In this document: piece by piece, positions 27,595 to 35,642 of the stretch
Layout of the letters: every line of letters starts with the position of its first letter
How positions within the stretch are numbered: position 1 is the first letter of the stretch
NCBI RefSeq assembly: GCF_035581345.1
Contig: NZ_CP141608.1
Coordinates: 948,001 to 1,012,000, forward strand
Source of the DNA: Pseudomonas sp. JQ170C
GTDB lineage: Bacteria > Pseudomonadota > Gammaproteobacteria > Pseudomonadales > Pseudomonadaceae
Direction of reading: 5' to 3'
Length of the DNA: 64,000 bases
Notes under the pieces: generated by a model
What the model was told of the DNA's origin: nothing
The model's database searches: none
Seen by the model: the letters and a program-made list of their open reading frames with translations, nothing else
Translations under genes and position numbers: made by a program

Positions 27595-28263
27595 TTACTC
27601 CTTGGTTTTGGCGACCTCATCACGGACCAATTGACGCAGTGCCTGCGGGCTGAACTCGTTCAGGCTTTGACCATTTACGAAGAACGTCGGAGTGCCCTGT
27701 ACGGCTAAGGCTTTAACATCCTGCATGTCGACTTTAAGCGCCGCATCAACCCCCGCAGACCGCATGTCTGAACGGGCTTTATCCAGATCGAGACCGACCT
27801 CTTGCGCAGCCTCCCACGCCTTGGCTACTTGAGGATCATCATGCCAACCTGGTTGGGCCTCCAAAACCGCCTCCAGCACTTGCTGGTAGAGATTCTGCTT
27901 TCGCGATGCCTCGAGCAGACGGGCAACCTCTTCTGAACCTTGGTGTAAAAGCGTATAGCGCAAGACCAGACGAACATCGTCAGGATGCTCCGCGAGAATC
28001 TTTTTGACGTAGGGATAGAAAGCCCGGCACGCCTCACAAGAAGGATCAAAGAATTCGACAATGGTGACCGGGGCGTTTGCCTTACCGAACGCAGGTGAAT
28101 GGAAGCGCACCAGATTGGCCGTAGCCCTGACAGGCGGTTCGGCAGGGGGCATCGTTGAAGTTTGAGCTGGTGGGGTCGGTGTTGGTTGATACAACATGAC
28201 AGCCGCACCAAAGGCAGCCAGCACCAGAATGCTGATGGTCAGGACCAGGGTACGACGATTCAT
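27595..28263 (-). CDS. DsbA-like periplasmic thiol oxidoreductase
   Basis: This 222-aa thioredoxin-fold protein has an N-terminal anchor (LVLTISILVLAAFGAAVMLY), the active site FFDPSCEACRAFYP (CEAC) and the cis-Pro loop VQGTPTFFVNG. It should introduce or rearrange disulfides in periplasmic proteins. Its start overlaps the dsbB-like gene by 4 bp, forming a self-contained oxidase pair of the BdbD/BdbC kind inside the metal island, separate from the host dsbB at 52868. Confidence 0.85.
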   Translation of the reverse strand: MNRRTLVLTISILVLAAFGAAVMLYQPTPTPPAQTSTMPPAEPPVRATANLVRFHSPAFGKANAPVTIVEFFDPSCEACRAFYPYVKKILAEHPDDVRLVLRYTLLHQGSEEVARLLEASRKQNLYQQVLEAVLEAQPGWHDDPQVAKAWEAAQEVGLDLDKARSDMRSAGVDAALKVDMQDVKALAVQGTPTFFVNGQSLNEFSPQALRQLVRDEVAKTKE

Positions 28264-28694
28264 GTGGTAGAGCTCCGACGGATGATAAGCAGCAGGACAG
28301 AAATGGACATAAAGGCAGCTAGTGCTAACAGAGGCAGCGGAACAACGCCAAACAGCGTCATGCCAGCGTCAGTGCAGGATGGACCGGTCGCAGTACAGGG
28401 CACAATTGGCTGCGGAAGCAGGCCTGCATAGAGCAGGCTGTGCCCCAGCGCAACCAACCCACCACCGATCGCGAGTGGTAACGCATAGCGCCAGACCGCA
28501 AAATCTGAGCGATAGCAAGCAATAGCCAAAATGATCGCAAGCGGGAACATAAAGGCTCGCTGGAACCAGCACAGCACACAAGGCTCCTGGCCCATCACCT
28601 CTCCAACAAATAGCACCGCTAGTGTGGAAGCTAGCGCGAGCAGCCAGGCCAGCAGTAACAACATCCAAGAGCTGGGGGTAACGCCGTGGTTCAT
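28260..28694 (-). CDS. DsbB/BdbC-like disulfide-bond formation membrane protein
   Basis: This 144-aa protein has four TM segments and two Cys pairs: CVLCWFQRAFMFPLAIILA, with the quinone-proximal CxxC, and later VPCTATGPSCTD. DsbB proteins reoxidise DsbA with quinones. It differs clearly from the chromosomal dsbB and pairs by 4-bp overlap with the DsbA-like gene. It follows the PCu(A)C gene by 9 bp in one probable operon starting at the CDF transporter. Confidence 0.85.
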   Translation of the reverse strand: MNHGVTPSSWMLLLLAWLLALASTLAVLFVGEVMGQEPCVLCWFQRAFMFPLAIILAIACYRSDFAVWRYALPLAIGGGLVALGHSLLYAGLLPQPIVPCTATGPSCTDAGMTLFGVVPLPLLALAAFMSISVLLLIIRRSSTT

Positions 28695-28703
28695 ATGCGT
28701 TCC

Positions 28704-29138
28704 TCAGTTAGCGCCTGGAGGCACTGCAGTAAAGGTCACCGGGAGCGTCTGACCATCAGCAAATTGAAGCGTTATCGCAATCTGATCACCGAGGGCCAGC
28801 GGCTTCTGGCGCTGCATCAGCATCAAGTGATAACCACCGGGAGCAAAGGCCAAGGTGCCTGACGCAGGTACCTGTACCTGATCAATATGCTGCATTCTGG
28901 CCATGCCATTTTCCTGGATACTTCGATGAATCATGACTTGGCCGAACAGGTCGCTTTGCGCACCATTCAGCGCAACCGGCTCAGCACCGGTGTTCGTCAA
29001 CGTAAAGTAACCGGCGGCCGGTAAGTCACCGGGTAGCAGCCGAAGCTGCGCGTTCTGTACTTGCACTTGGGCCATTGCAGCATTTGCTGTTAGCAGCAAT
29101 AGCACAGCAGCCAGCTGTCGTCCGATCCGTTGCATCAT
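28704..29138 (-). CDS. PCu(A)C-type periplasmic copper chaperone
   Basis: This 144-aa protein has a signal peptide (LAAVLLLLTANAAMA) and the DUF461/PCu(A)C fold: QLRLLPGDLPAAGYFTLTNT, then VMIHRSIQENGMARMQHI and GGYHLMLMQRQKPL. The H-(x)n-M and HxMxM groups are the Cu(I) ligands. These chaperones supply copper to cytochrome oxidase or to detoxification. AAGGAT precedes the ATG at 29138. The CDF gene ends 23 bp upstream. Confidence 0.85.
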   Translation of the reverse strand: MMQRIGRQLAAVLLLLTANAAMAQVQVQNAQLRLLPGDLPAAGYFTLTNTGAEPVALNGAQSDLFGQVMIHRSIQENGMARMQHIDQVQVPASGTLAFAPGGYHLMLMQRQKPLALGDQIAITLQFADGQTLPVTFTAVPPGAN

Positions 29139-29161
29139 GACTATCCTTGTGTTGAAGCCAG

Positions 29162-29980
29162 TTAGTTGGAGTGTTTGGGCCCACAGCACGACTTGACCTC
29201 AGTCGGCTCTGCCGGGGATTGTCCGGGCTCACAGAGGCTTACCAGCATAGGCTTTGACCCTTCGCGCGTTGAGACCGCATTGGATACCGGGGCGCAGCAG
29301 GAAGCAGCAGGTTTAGTAGACTCCACTGCGCAACATTCAGCAGGTTCAGCGACCACCTCCGGCTGCGGATTGAGCTTCCACTCATGCCAGGCTTCGCGAA
29401 GGACCTGTCCAGCGGAATGCAGGAACAGTGCAGCAATCGCCAGACCCACCGCGATATCAGGCCACAGGCTGCCAGTTAGAGCCACCAAACCAGCCGCGAT
29501 AATCACACTGGTATTGGCAATCAGGTCGTTACGTGAACACAGCCAGGTCGAGCGCATGTTCAAGTCATCACTGCGGTGGCTAAACAGCAGATAGAAGCAG
29601 ATGCCATTGGCAGCCAATGCGATAAACCCGACCACCCCCATCCAATCCGCTTCAGGCACTTCTTGCATGATCAACTTGCGAGCAGCGTCGGCGACCACCA
29701 CAAGCCCGAAGAGCAGCATAAAGCCGCCTTTGAACAAGGCCGCCCCGGCGCGCGCTCGGACGCTTCGGTGCAGTACAAACAGCGTCACCGCGTAAACCGA
29801 GGCGTCCCCAAACATGTCCAGCGAGTCGCCCAGCAATGCGGTAGAGCTCGCAATCAAACCGGCGGCAAACTCCACCACGAACATCACCGCATTGATGGCC
29901 AGAACGATGTAGAGAATGCGGCTTTGTCGGGCGCGCAACTGCGCTAGTTCGCCGGCTTTGTTTTCGCAGCAGCTGTCCAT
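29162..29980 (-). CDS. cation diffusion facilitator-like transporter with Cys-rich tail
   Basis: This 272-aa protein begins MDSCCENKAGELAQLRARQS. The CDF membrane domain follows (AINAVMFVVEFAAGLIASST, then LLGDSLDMFGDASVYAVTLF, where the Asp residues form the transport site). Instead of the usual CDF C-terminal domain it ends in a tail with three CC pairs (ECCAVE, SCCAPV, SCCGPK). The Cys tail suggests a thiophilic metal such as Cd, Pb or Hg. The promoter at 30012 and divergent cadR indicate MerR-type induction. Four codons before the chosen ATG there is GAGG. Confidence 0.82.
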   Translation of the reverse strand: MDSCCENKAGELAQLRARQSRILYIVLAINAVMFVVEFAAGLIASSTALLGDSLDMFGDASVYAVTLFVLHRSVRARAGAALFKGGFMLLFGLVVVADAARKLIMQEVPEADWMGVVGFIALAANGICFYLLFSHRSDDLNMRSTWLCSRNDLIANTSVIIAAGLVALTGSLWPDIAVGLAIAALFLHSAGQVLREAWHEWKLNPQPEVVAEPAECCAVESTKPAASCCAPVSNAVSTREGSKPMLVSLCEPGQSPAEPTEVKSCCGPKHSN

Positions 29981-30011
29981 TTTCCCATCCTCACGCATGA
30001 CCGATTGCGAT

Positions 30012-30042
30012 AGCATGAAGGTTCTAGCAACTATAAGGTCAA
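30012..30042 (-). promoter_or_regulatory. CadR-type promoter with 19-bp spacer
   Basis: On the reverse strand there is TTGACC (30042-30037), a 19-bp spacer, then CATGCT (30017-30012). The overlong spacer is the hallmark of MerR-activated promoters. The spacer contains an imperfect dyad (ACCTTATAG, TTG, CTAGAACCT) where CadR would bind and untwist the DNA. It drives the CDF operon at 29980. Confidence 0.75.
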
Positions 30043-30047
30043 GCACC

Positions 30048-30491
30048 ATGACTGTACCGAACTACACCGTAGGTCAGTTGGCCAAGGCCACAGACACCAA
30101 GGCCGTGACCATCCGTTATTACGAGCAGCAGGGGTTGCTACCTTCAGCCACCAGAACTCCCGCGGGCTACCGCCTCTACACGGAAATCGAGCGCGATCGC
30201 CTGCTGTTTATTCGACGCAGCCGTGGGCTGGGTTTCAGCCTTGATGATGTACGCGAACTGCTCGGCCTGGCGGATCGGAAGGAACACTCCTGCGCAGCAG
30301 TCGATGCCAAAGTCGAACTACAGCTTGCTCAAGTGAGAGAGCGCATCCGTGATCTACAAGGCCTGGAAAGCGAGCTGACACGGTTGATCGCGTGCTGCCA
30401 AGGCGGCGTGATTGAAGAGTGCCGGATTATCGAATCCCTATCGAATCGATCTGCTGTGCGTCCGGAGTCGACTGACACGGTTTCACGGTAA
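30048..30491 (+). CDS. cadR: MerR-family regulator CadR
   Basis: This 147-aa protein has the MerR DNA-binding start YTVGQLAKATDTKAVTIRYY, then a dimerisation helix. Metal-site cysteines follow: KEHSCAAVDAK, and ACCQGGVIEECRI at the C-terminus, the Cys arrangement of CadR/PbrR-type Cd(II)/Pb(II) sensors. It is divergent from the CDF operon and probably activates it through the 19-bp-spacer promoter. ATG 30048 is preferred to upstream ATGs lying inside the CDF gene. Confidence 0.85.
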   Translation: MTVPNYTVGQLAKATDTKAVTIRYYEQQGLLPSATRTPAGYRLYTEIERDRLLFIRRSRGLGFSLDDVRELLGLADRKEHSCAAVDAKVELQLAQVRERIRDLQGLESELTRLIACCQGGVIEECRIIESLSNRSAVRPESTDTVSR

Positions 30492-30495
30492 GAGA

Positions 30496-30800
30496 TCAGC
30501 TCGCGACTTTGAAACAGAGACAAACACTGGTCCCCGCCTGCTCTTGGCTACTGAGACTGACTTCCCCGCCAAAGCGCTCCATGATCTGCTTGACCATGAT
30601 CAAACCGATACCCAACCCACCCAGTTTGGTGGTGTAGAAGGATTTGAACGCCATCATCTCTTGCTGGCGGGTCATGCCTTTACCGGTATCGTTGATCGAG
30701 AGTGGAGCTTTAGCCCATCGGCAGACAGTGTGGTACTGATATCTAGCCGGCCACCCTCCGGCATCGCTTCAATGGCGTTGGCAATCACACTTTGATTCAT
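30496..30800 (-). pseudogene. C-terminal relic of a histidine kinase
   Basis: The reverse strand encodes NAIEAMPEGGRLDISTTLSA and, after a frameshift, INDTGKGMTRQQEMMAFKSF, then GGLGIGLIMVKQIMERFGGE, ending GTSVCLCFKVAS and stop. These are the N, G1 and G2 boxes of an NtrB/AtoS-type kinase ATPase domain. The N-terminal part is missing and the frame is broken. It is not the partner of the adjacent CzcR-like regulator, whose kinases are of a different class. Confidence 0.65.
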
Positions 30801-31220
30801 TTTTGCAATACGTGTGGTGTCCGTGTCTCAACTGCTTTCCCTGACATGGGTAGAAATAATATAAGATCAGTGGTGAGGCATATTGTTTCATCTGTGAGGG
30901 CTGAGAATCCCTGCCTCGAAAAAGAACGTTCACTTGAAGGTTCTAGCTTGCAGAAGATGATCAATCGTATCGCTGAAGCGCTATGACAGCTCATCTAGTT
31001 ATAGCGATATATCAGCTGGTGTGTTATTAAATTTTGAAAGTGGGTGTCCGAAAAATACCCACAAATATAGAATTTTTGAAGATGCTGTTGGTGAAGTTGT
31101 AGGCGAAATTAAGCTTTGAATAGAGCATTATAAGCTGCGAGATTTCTCACGCTAAATAAATCCCGCTTTGACGGGGTTTTTAGTGTGCTAAGGGTGGCGT
31201 ATGGTTTGTGGTGTAAGTTT
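30801..31220. other. AT-rich stretch without recognisable gene
   Basis: It contains two overlapping opposite ORFs of about 64 codons (30792-30986 forward, 30797-30994 reverse), neither with a plausible start site or family signature. The DNA is AT-rich compared with both flanks. The only other feature seen is the hairpin at 31160. Confidence 0.5.
31160..31181 (+). terminator. terminator-like hairpin
   Basis: TCCCGCTTTGACGGGGTTTTT: a short GC stem followed by five T. It points rightward, with no obvious gene to serve, so it may be a leftover from a deleted gene. Confidence 0.6.
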
Positions 31221-31895
31221 TCAACGTTTATCTAGCACGTATCCTACACCTCTCAGTGTATGGATGAGCTTGGTTTCAAAGGGGTCATCTATTTTGGCTC
31301 GGAGTCTGCGAATTGAGACCTCCACTACATTCGTGTCGCAGTCGAAGTTCATGTCCCATACCTGCGAGATTATTTGTGTGCGACTTAAGACCACGCCGGA
31401 GTTGCGCATCAGGTAATGCAGCAGAGCAAACTCTTTCGTAGTTAAATCAATACGTTGGCCGTCTCGGAAGGCTCTATGGCGGCTCTGGTCCAGCTCCAGA
31501 TCTGCTACTTGAATGATCTCAACCGAGGCAGGATGATCCGCTCTACGCATCAAGGCTCGTACGCGGGCTAAGAGCTCCGGAAACTCAAACGGCTTGACCA
31601 AGTAGTCATCCGCACCATTTTCCAATCCTCTGACTTTATCTGCAAGGCGACTTCTTGCGGTCAGCATCATAATGCGCGAAGGGCAGTTTTTTCGCCGTAG
31701 CAGCTCGAGCACTTGCCAACCATCCATCTCTGGCAAGTTAATATCGAGGATGATAAGTTCGTATTCATGCTGCTTGGCTAGGAAGAGGCCATCAGGGCCG
31801 TTGTGCACGAAATCTACAACATAACCACTTTCCGTAAGCCCTTGTCGCACGTACTCCGCTGTTTTTACCTCGTCCTCAATTACCAGAATTCGCAT
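31221..31895 (-). CDS. orphan OmpR-type regulator, CzcR-like
   Basis: This 224-aa regulator starts MRILVIEDEVKTAEYVRQGL, with the phosphoacceptor in LIILDINLPEMDGW and the winged helix ending DPFETKLIHTLRGVGYVLDK. It is a close paralogue of the czcR at 44259, sharing TEFALL-type and CDTNVxExSIRRLRAK segments. No kinase gene follows; downstream lies only a relic of a different kinase class. It could be phosphorylated by the CzcS at 42844. A candidate box lies about 100 bp upstream. Confidence 0.85.
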   Translation of the reverse strand: MRILVIEDEVKTAEYVRQGLTESGYVVDFVHNGPDGLFLAKQHEYELIILDINLPEMDGWQVLELLRRKNCPSRIMMLTARSRLADKVRGLENGADDYLVKPFEFPELLARVRALMRRADHPASVEIIQVADLELDQSRHRAFRDGQRIDLTTKEFALLHYLMRNSGVVLSRTQIISQVWDMNFDCDTNVVEVSIRRLRAKIDDPFETKLIHTLRGVGYVLDKR

Positions 31896-32400
31896 GGGGT
31901 TTTGTCTCGATATCGCTGAGCAATTAAATAGCGCCTGTGCGCCGGTAGTATTTAGTAAAATAGTAAATCAATTTTTGGCACTCAGGGTCTAAATAACGCA
32001 TTTGTAATTTATTGGTAATATGGCTGATAGCCTGGCGATATATTGTGTCGCAGCTTGGCTTGGAGGTGATATCAGCCGCTATTATGGTTCGCAGCATGAC
32101 AGTATGAAGTATTTTTTATTTCTGGTTTTTGTGTTGGGTGCGTTGAGGTCTGATTACAAAGAGACCTCACTCGATGAGGAGGCGGAACATTGGTGCAGCC
32201 ACGAGTTGCATCGTCATGTGATGGTGAAAGTTGGACGGCTTCTCGAATTTTAACCACGAAAAAAAAGGCGCCCAGAGGGCGCCAAATATTCACCTCTAAC
32301 CAAAGGAGCAATTAAGCTTCTTAAGGTGAATTAGTGGAACGAGTGGTGCTCAACGGCCTAATAGAATTAGTGCTCAGGGATCACTGATCCTATGAGGTAT
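31896..32400. other. intergenic region with regulator box and terminator
   Basis: AT-rich DNA between the orphan regulator and the oprD-type gene. It holds the CzcR-box-like sequence ACGCATTTGTAATTTATT (31996-32013), which precedes the regulator, and the oprD terminator at 32259. A 77-codon ORF (32020-32253) has no family signature or ribosome site and was not called. Confidence 0.5.
32259..32283 (-). terminator. terminator of the oprD-type gene
   Basis: Read on the reverse strand: GGCGCC, CTCT, GGGCGCC, then eight T. It lies about 120 bp after the porin stop. Confidence 0.85.
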
Positions 32401-33744
32401 TTACAGAATAGAGAGTGGGTATTCGACGATCAGGCGGACCTCATCTAGGTCCGATTCAAATGCCGTGGCGCGAGTGTTAGCCTGGCGTACCCGGAAAGAA
32501 AGGTCTTTGGCGGTCCCAGTCTGCACTACGTACTTGACTTCGATGTCACGTTCCCATCGCTTCTGGTCGGTAAGTGGATTGCCGTTATCATCGGTCCGCA
32601 TGTAAAACTGGTTAGCGTTGGAGTAGTCGGCGTCAGTGCCCTTGCCATAGCGAGTCATGAACGAAAGACCAGGGATACCGTAGCTGGTCATGTTCAGGTC
32701 GTAGCGTAGCATCCACGAGCGCTCATTCGGCGAGTTGAAGTCGCTGTACTGGATTGAGTTATCGAGGAAGATGGAGTCAGACTGGCGCAGATAGTCGAAG
32801 TCATCGTCGCCGTTGTTGCGCTGATGAGAAAGAGCCAGCGTATGGCCGCCGAAGCGAACGCCGACCTTAGCGCTCCAGATGCTGTTGTCGAAATCGCCCA
32901 GCAACTGTTTGCCTTCATCGAGCGCACGGTAGTAGTTCAGGCCACCAATCAGCGCGACGTCGTCATTGAGGGGGTAGCTGAAGCTGGAACCAGCATAATA
33001 CTGGTTCCAGACGTCCTTCAGGCGGCTGGCATAGAGGCTCACGCTGATATTCTCGTTGACGTCATAGTCAGCACCGCCGTAGCCAACCCAAGGTGAGTCA
33101 ACTGGGCCACCATAGAAGGTCGCAAACTTATCGCGCATATCGCTAGAGACTGGCTGGCTCATCGAATGCAGACGACCGGCCTGGATGGTGAGGCCCTCAA
33201 AGCTAGTGTTCTCGGCAGTAACGCCGCGGAAGCTTTCCGGCAGCAGGCGTGAATCGCCGAAAGCAACCACCGGAGTGAGAGGGAACACGTCCCCGACTTT
33301 CACCACGGTGTCCAAGAATCGAACTTTAGCGGCGCCACCCAGCTTGGTGTATTCATCGCGCGCTTCGCCCTCGCTGTTGACCGGGAGTACGTCAAAGGAG
33401 CTGCGGCCGCCATTTCGGCCGTCACCGGTGTCAAGCTTGAGGCCGATCATTGCGAAGGCGTCTATACCAAAACCAACGGTGCCTTGGGTAAAGCCCGAAT
33501 TAAAATTGGTGATGATTGCATGAGCCCATGCTTCGGAGTAGCCGTTCGTGTTGCCCTTGCCACTGTTGTAAGTGGGGGCGGAGCTGTCACGGTTATCACG
33601 ATTGAAATAGAAGTTTCGGTTCAAAACGGTGAGGCTGCTGCCCTCAATAAAACCTTCTGCTTTTTCCTCTGCCTGGGCTGTAACTGCATAACTGCCGGCG
33701 AGCGCAGAACATGCGGCCAGGTAAAGCGACAATTTACTTCTCAT
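32401..33744 (-). CDS. OprD-family outer-membrane porin
   Basis: This 447-aa porin has a signal peptide (KLSLYLAACSALAGSYAVTA), a mature start AEGFIEGSSLTVLNRNFYFN and NRD motifs typical of OprD, then 18 alternating beta-strands and an end IVEYPLSIL. OprD porins import basic amino acids, small peptides or organic acids. In P. aeruginosa, CzcR represses oprD, causing metal/carbapenem co-regulation. Here an OprD gene is divergent from czcC with CzcR-like boxes at 33885 and 34010. Its substrate is unknown. Confidence 0.9.
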   Translation of the reverse strand: MRSKLSLYLAACSALAGSYAVTAQAEEKAEGFIEGSSLTVLNRNFYFNRDNRDSSAPTYNSGKGNTNGYSEAWAHAIITNFNSGFTQGTVGFGIDAFAMIGLKLDTGDGRNGGRSSFDVLPVNSEGEARDEYTKLGGAAKVRFLDTVVKVGDVFPLTPVVAFGDSRLLPESFRGVTAENTSFEGLTIQAGRLHSMSQPVSSDMRDKFATFYGGPVDSPWVGYGGADYDVNENISVSLYASRLKDVWNQYYAGSSFSYPLNDDVALIGGLNYYRALDEGKQLLGDFDNSIWSAKVGVRFGGHTLALSHQRNNGDDDFDYLRQSDSIFLDNSIQYSDFNSPNERSWMLRYDLNMTSYGIPGLSFMTRYGKGTDADYSNANQFYMRTDDNGNPLTDQKRWERDIEVKYVVQTGTAKDLSFRVRQANTRATAFESDLDEVRLIVEYPLSIL

Positions 33745-33884
33745 TCAATGCTCCTTCGATTGCGGCAGCTTTTATTATGATTGTCCGACTCGGGTGTTTA
33801 GGTGATTGTTCTGACCCGGCGGCGCGCGTAGCGAAGCGCCTTGCGCAATACTTACAGGCGGAAGATAACGGGAGGGTGATAAGA

Positions 33885-33906
33885 TAATTACAATTTTGTC
33901 ATGTTG
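33885..33906. promoter_or_regulatory. candidate CzcR box before oprD-type gene
   Basis: TAATTACAATTTTGTCATG is near-identical to 42341 (AATTACAATTCCGTCATG) and similar to 40879. It lies about 140 bp before the porin start and 240 bp before czcC. Confidence 0.55.
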
Positions 33907-34009
33907 TTGTTATTCACTGTATAGGGCGCTCGCGCTGCCATGTACAGCCCTTCCTTAAACCCCATTGGATACGCAGTTTCTACAAGGTTTACGGGCAAAG
34001 CTTCGATTG

Positions 34010-34028
34010 ATTACGAAATTGTAATTTT
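34010..34028. promoter_or_regulatory. candidate CzcR box before czcC
   Basis: ATTACGAAATTGTAATTTT is an interrupted palindrome (ATTAC/GTAAT) 116 bp before the chosen czcC start. Confidence 0.55.
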
Positions 34029-34143
34029 CCAGCCACCCCTCTGATAGCTATCGCTGATTAGAGTGCCATCACCTAATCCAGTGGGGCTTGGCAGCTATTT
34101 CTGCATTCTCGCCAAGCTTTATCGAAGTTTGCGCACGAGGATC

Positions 34144-35424
34144 ATGAAAGTGCCCCGGTACGATAGAAATGTCTTGTTAAAGACCTCACAGTCTCCTTGG
34201 AGGCTACTTGCGCTCTGTGCGCTAATTACGGGCCTGATTACACCTGCAGCACTCGCTGGGCAAAGCATTAACCTCTCCCAAGCACTTTCCACTGCGATGG
34301 ATTCCAACCCTGATATGGCCGCTGCACGGCAGGAAATTGGCATTGCCGACGGGGCTCGTAAGCAGGCTGGTCTCATCCCTAACCCGGAGATTTCATACGA
34401 GGTTGAAGACACCCAGCGAGACACCAGTACCACCTCCGTATCGATTGCCCAACCCTTGGAACTTGGTGGAAAACGGGCCGCCAGAATCGAAGTTGCTACG
34501 CTCGGCCAGGGGATCGCACAGATGGAGCTGGAGCGTCGTGTGAACGGTCTACGAGCCGATGTTGTGCAAGCGTTCTACGCAGCCCTGCGAGCCCAGACGG
34601 GGCTCGACCTGGCCAAGCAGTCTCTTGACTTGACCGAGCGCGGACTGCGTATCGTGGATGGCCGCGTGCGGGCGGGTAAATCCTCACCGGTAGAGGCTAC
34701 ACGAGCTCAAGTGCAGTTAGCCGAGGCCAGGCTGCAGGTGCGTCGTGCCGAAACGGAGAAATCTACGGCATATCAGCAGTTGGCTCAGATCACTGGCAGC
34801 GCAGTTACGGTCTTCGACCGCCTTGAGTCACCCACCTTGTCTCCGGGCACACCGCCACGGCCAGCGGAGTTGTTGGCCAGGTTGGATCAAACCCCTGAGA
34901 TGCGTCAGGCCGTGGCGAAAATCGACCAGAATGACGCTTCGCTCGGCTCGGAGAAGGCCCAGCGTATTCCGAATCTGACAGTTAGCATTGGTAGCCAGTA
35001 CGACCGTTCAGAACGGGAAAGAGTCAATTTAGTTGGATTATCGATGCCACTTCCGCTGTTCGACCGTAACCAGGGCAACATCCTTTCTGCTGCTCGCCGG
35101 GCTGATCAGGCCCGTGATCAACGTAATGCTGTGGAGTTGAGGTTGCGTAGCGAAACTCAAACTGCTTTGAACCAGTGGGCTACCGCCATGCAGGAAGTTG
35201 AGTCCTATGACCAGACCATCCTGCCCTCTGCCCAACAAGCTGTGGATACCGCCACTCGCGGATTCGAGATGGGCAAATTCGGTTTCATCGAGGTACTGGA
35301 TGCCCAGCGCACCTTGATCGTTTCTCGTGGCCAGTACCTCGACTCGTTGGCTGCGGCAACCAATGCGCGTGCTCAGGTGGAACGGGTTTACGGCTACGTC
35401 GGTTCGGATGCCGGCGTTCGTTGA
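34144..35424 (+). CDS. czcC: CzcC-type outer-membrane efflux channel
   Basis: This 426-aa TolC-family protein has a signal region (LLALCALITGLITPAALA), then QSINLSQALSTAMDSNPDMA, the start of the outer-membrane efflux domain, and two helical repeats ending FGFIEVLDAQRTLIVSRGQY. It forms the exit duct of the CzcCBA Co/Zn/Cd pump. ATG 34144 was chosen over 34063 because the longer form has no signal-like start. A 218-bp gap without a gene separates it from czcB. Confidence 0.9.
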   Translation: MKVPRYDRNVLLKTSQSPWRLLALCALITGLITPAALAGQSINLSQALSTAMDSNPDMAAARQEIGIADGARKQAGLIPNPEISYEVEDTQRDTSTTSVSIAQPLELGGKRAARIEVATLGQGIAQMELERRVNGLRADVVQAFYAALRAQTGLDLAKQSLDLTERGLRIVDGRVRAGKSSPVEATRAQVQLAEARLQVRRAETEKSTAYQQLAQITGSAVTVFDRLESPTLSPGTPPRPAELLARLDQTPEMRQAVAKIDQNDASLGSEKAQRIPNLTVSIGSQYDRSERERVNLVGLSMPLPLFDRNQGNILSAARRADQARDQRNAVELRLRSETQTALNQWATAMQEVESYDQTILPSAQQAVDTATRGFEMGKFGFIEVLDAQRTLIVSRGQYLDSLAAATNARAQVERVYGYVGSDAGVR

Positions 35425-35642
35425 GCCTGCCAGACATTTTCTTCGTCATGCGGCAATCATTGAGTCGGGCACCAATGAAGCGCGCCGCGAGATTAGCAGG
35501 GCTGTGTGCGAAGGCTGAGCACACTCGGGCATACGGCATGACGCCTCGCCTGGTTACAGAACAACTTCATGTTTATCGAGTGTGTTTTGTCACCTTCGGG
35601 ACATGAGTCAAGTTCAATATTTTTGATAATTTGGAGTTACCA

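Noticed and set aside
30792..30994. Two opposite 64-65-codon ORFs
   Set aside because: Mutually overlapping, without family signatures, in AT-rich intergenic DNA.
32020..32253. 77-codon forward ORF
   Set aside because: Overlaps a candidate regulator box, lacks a ribosome site, and runs toward the oprD terminator.
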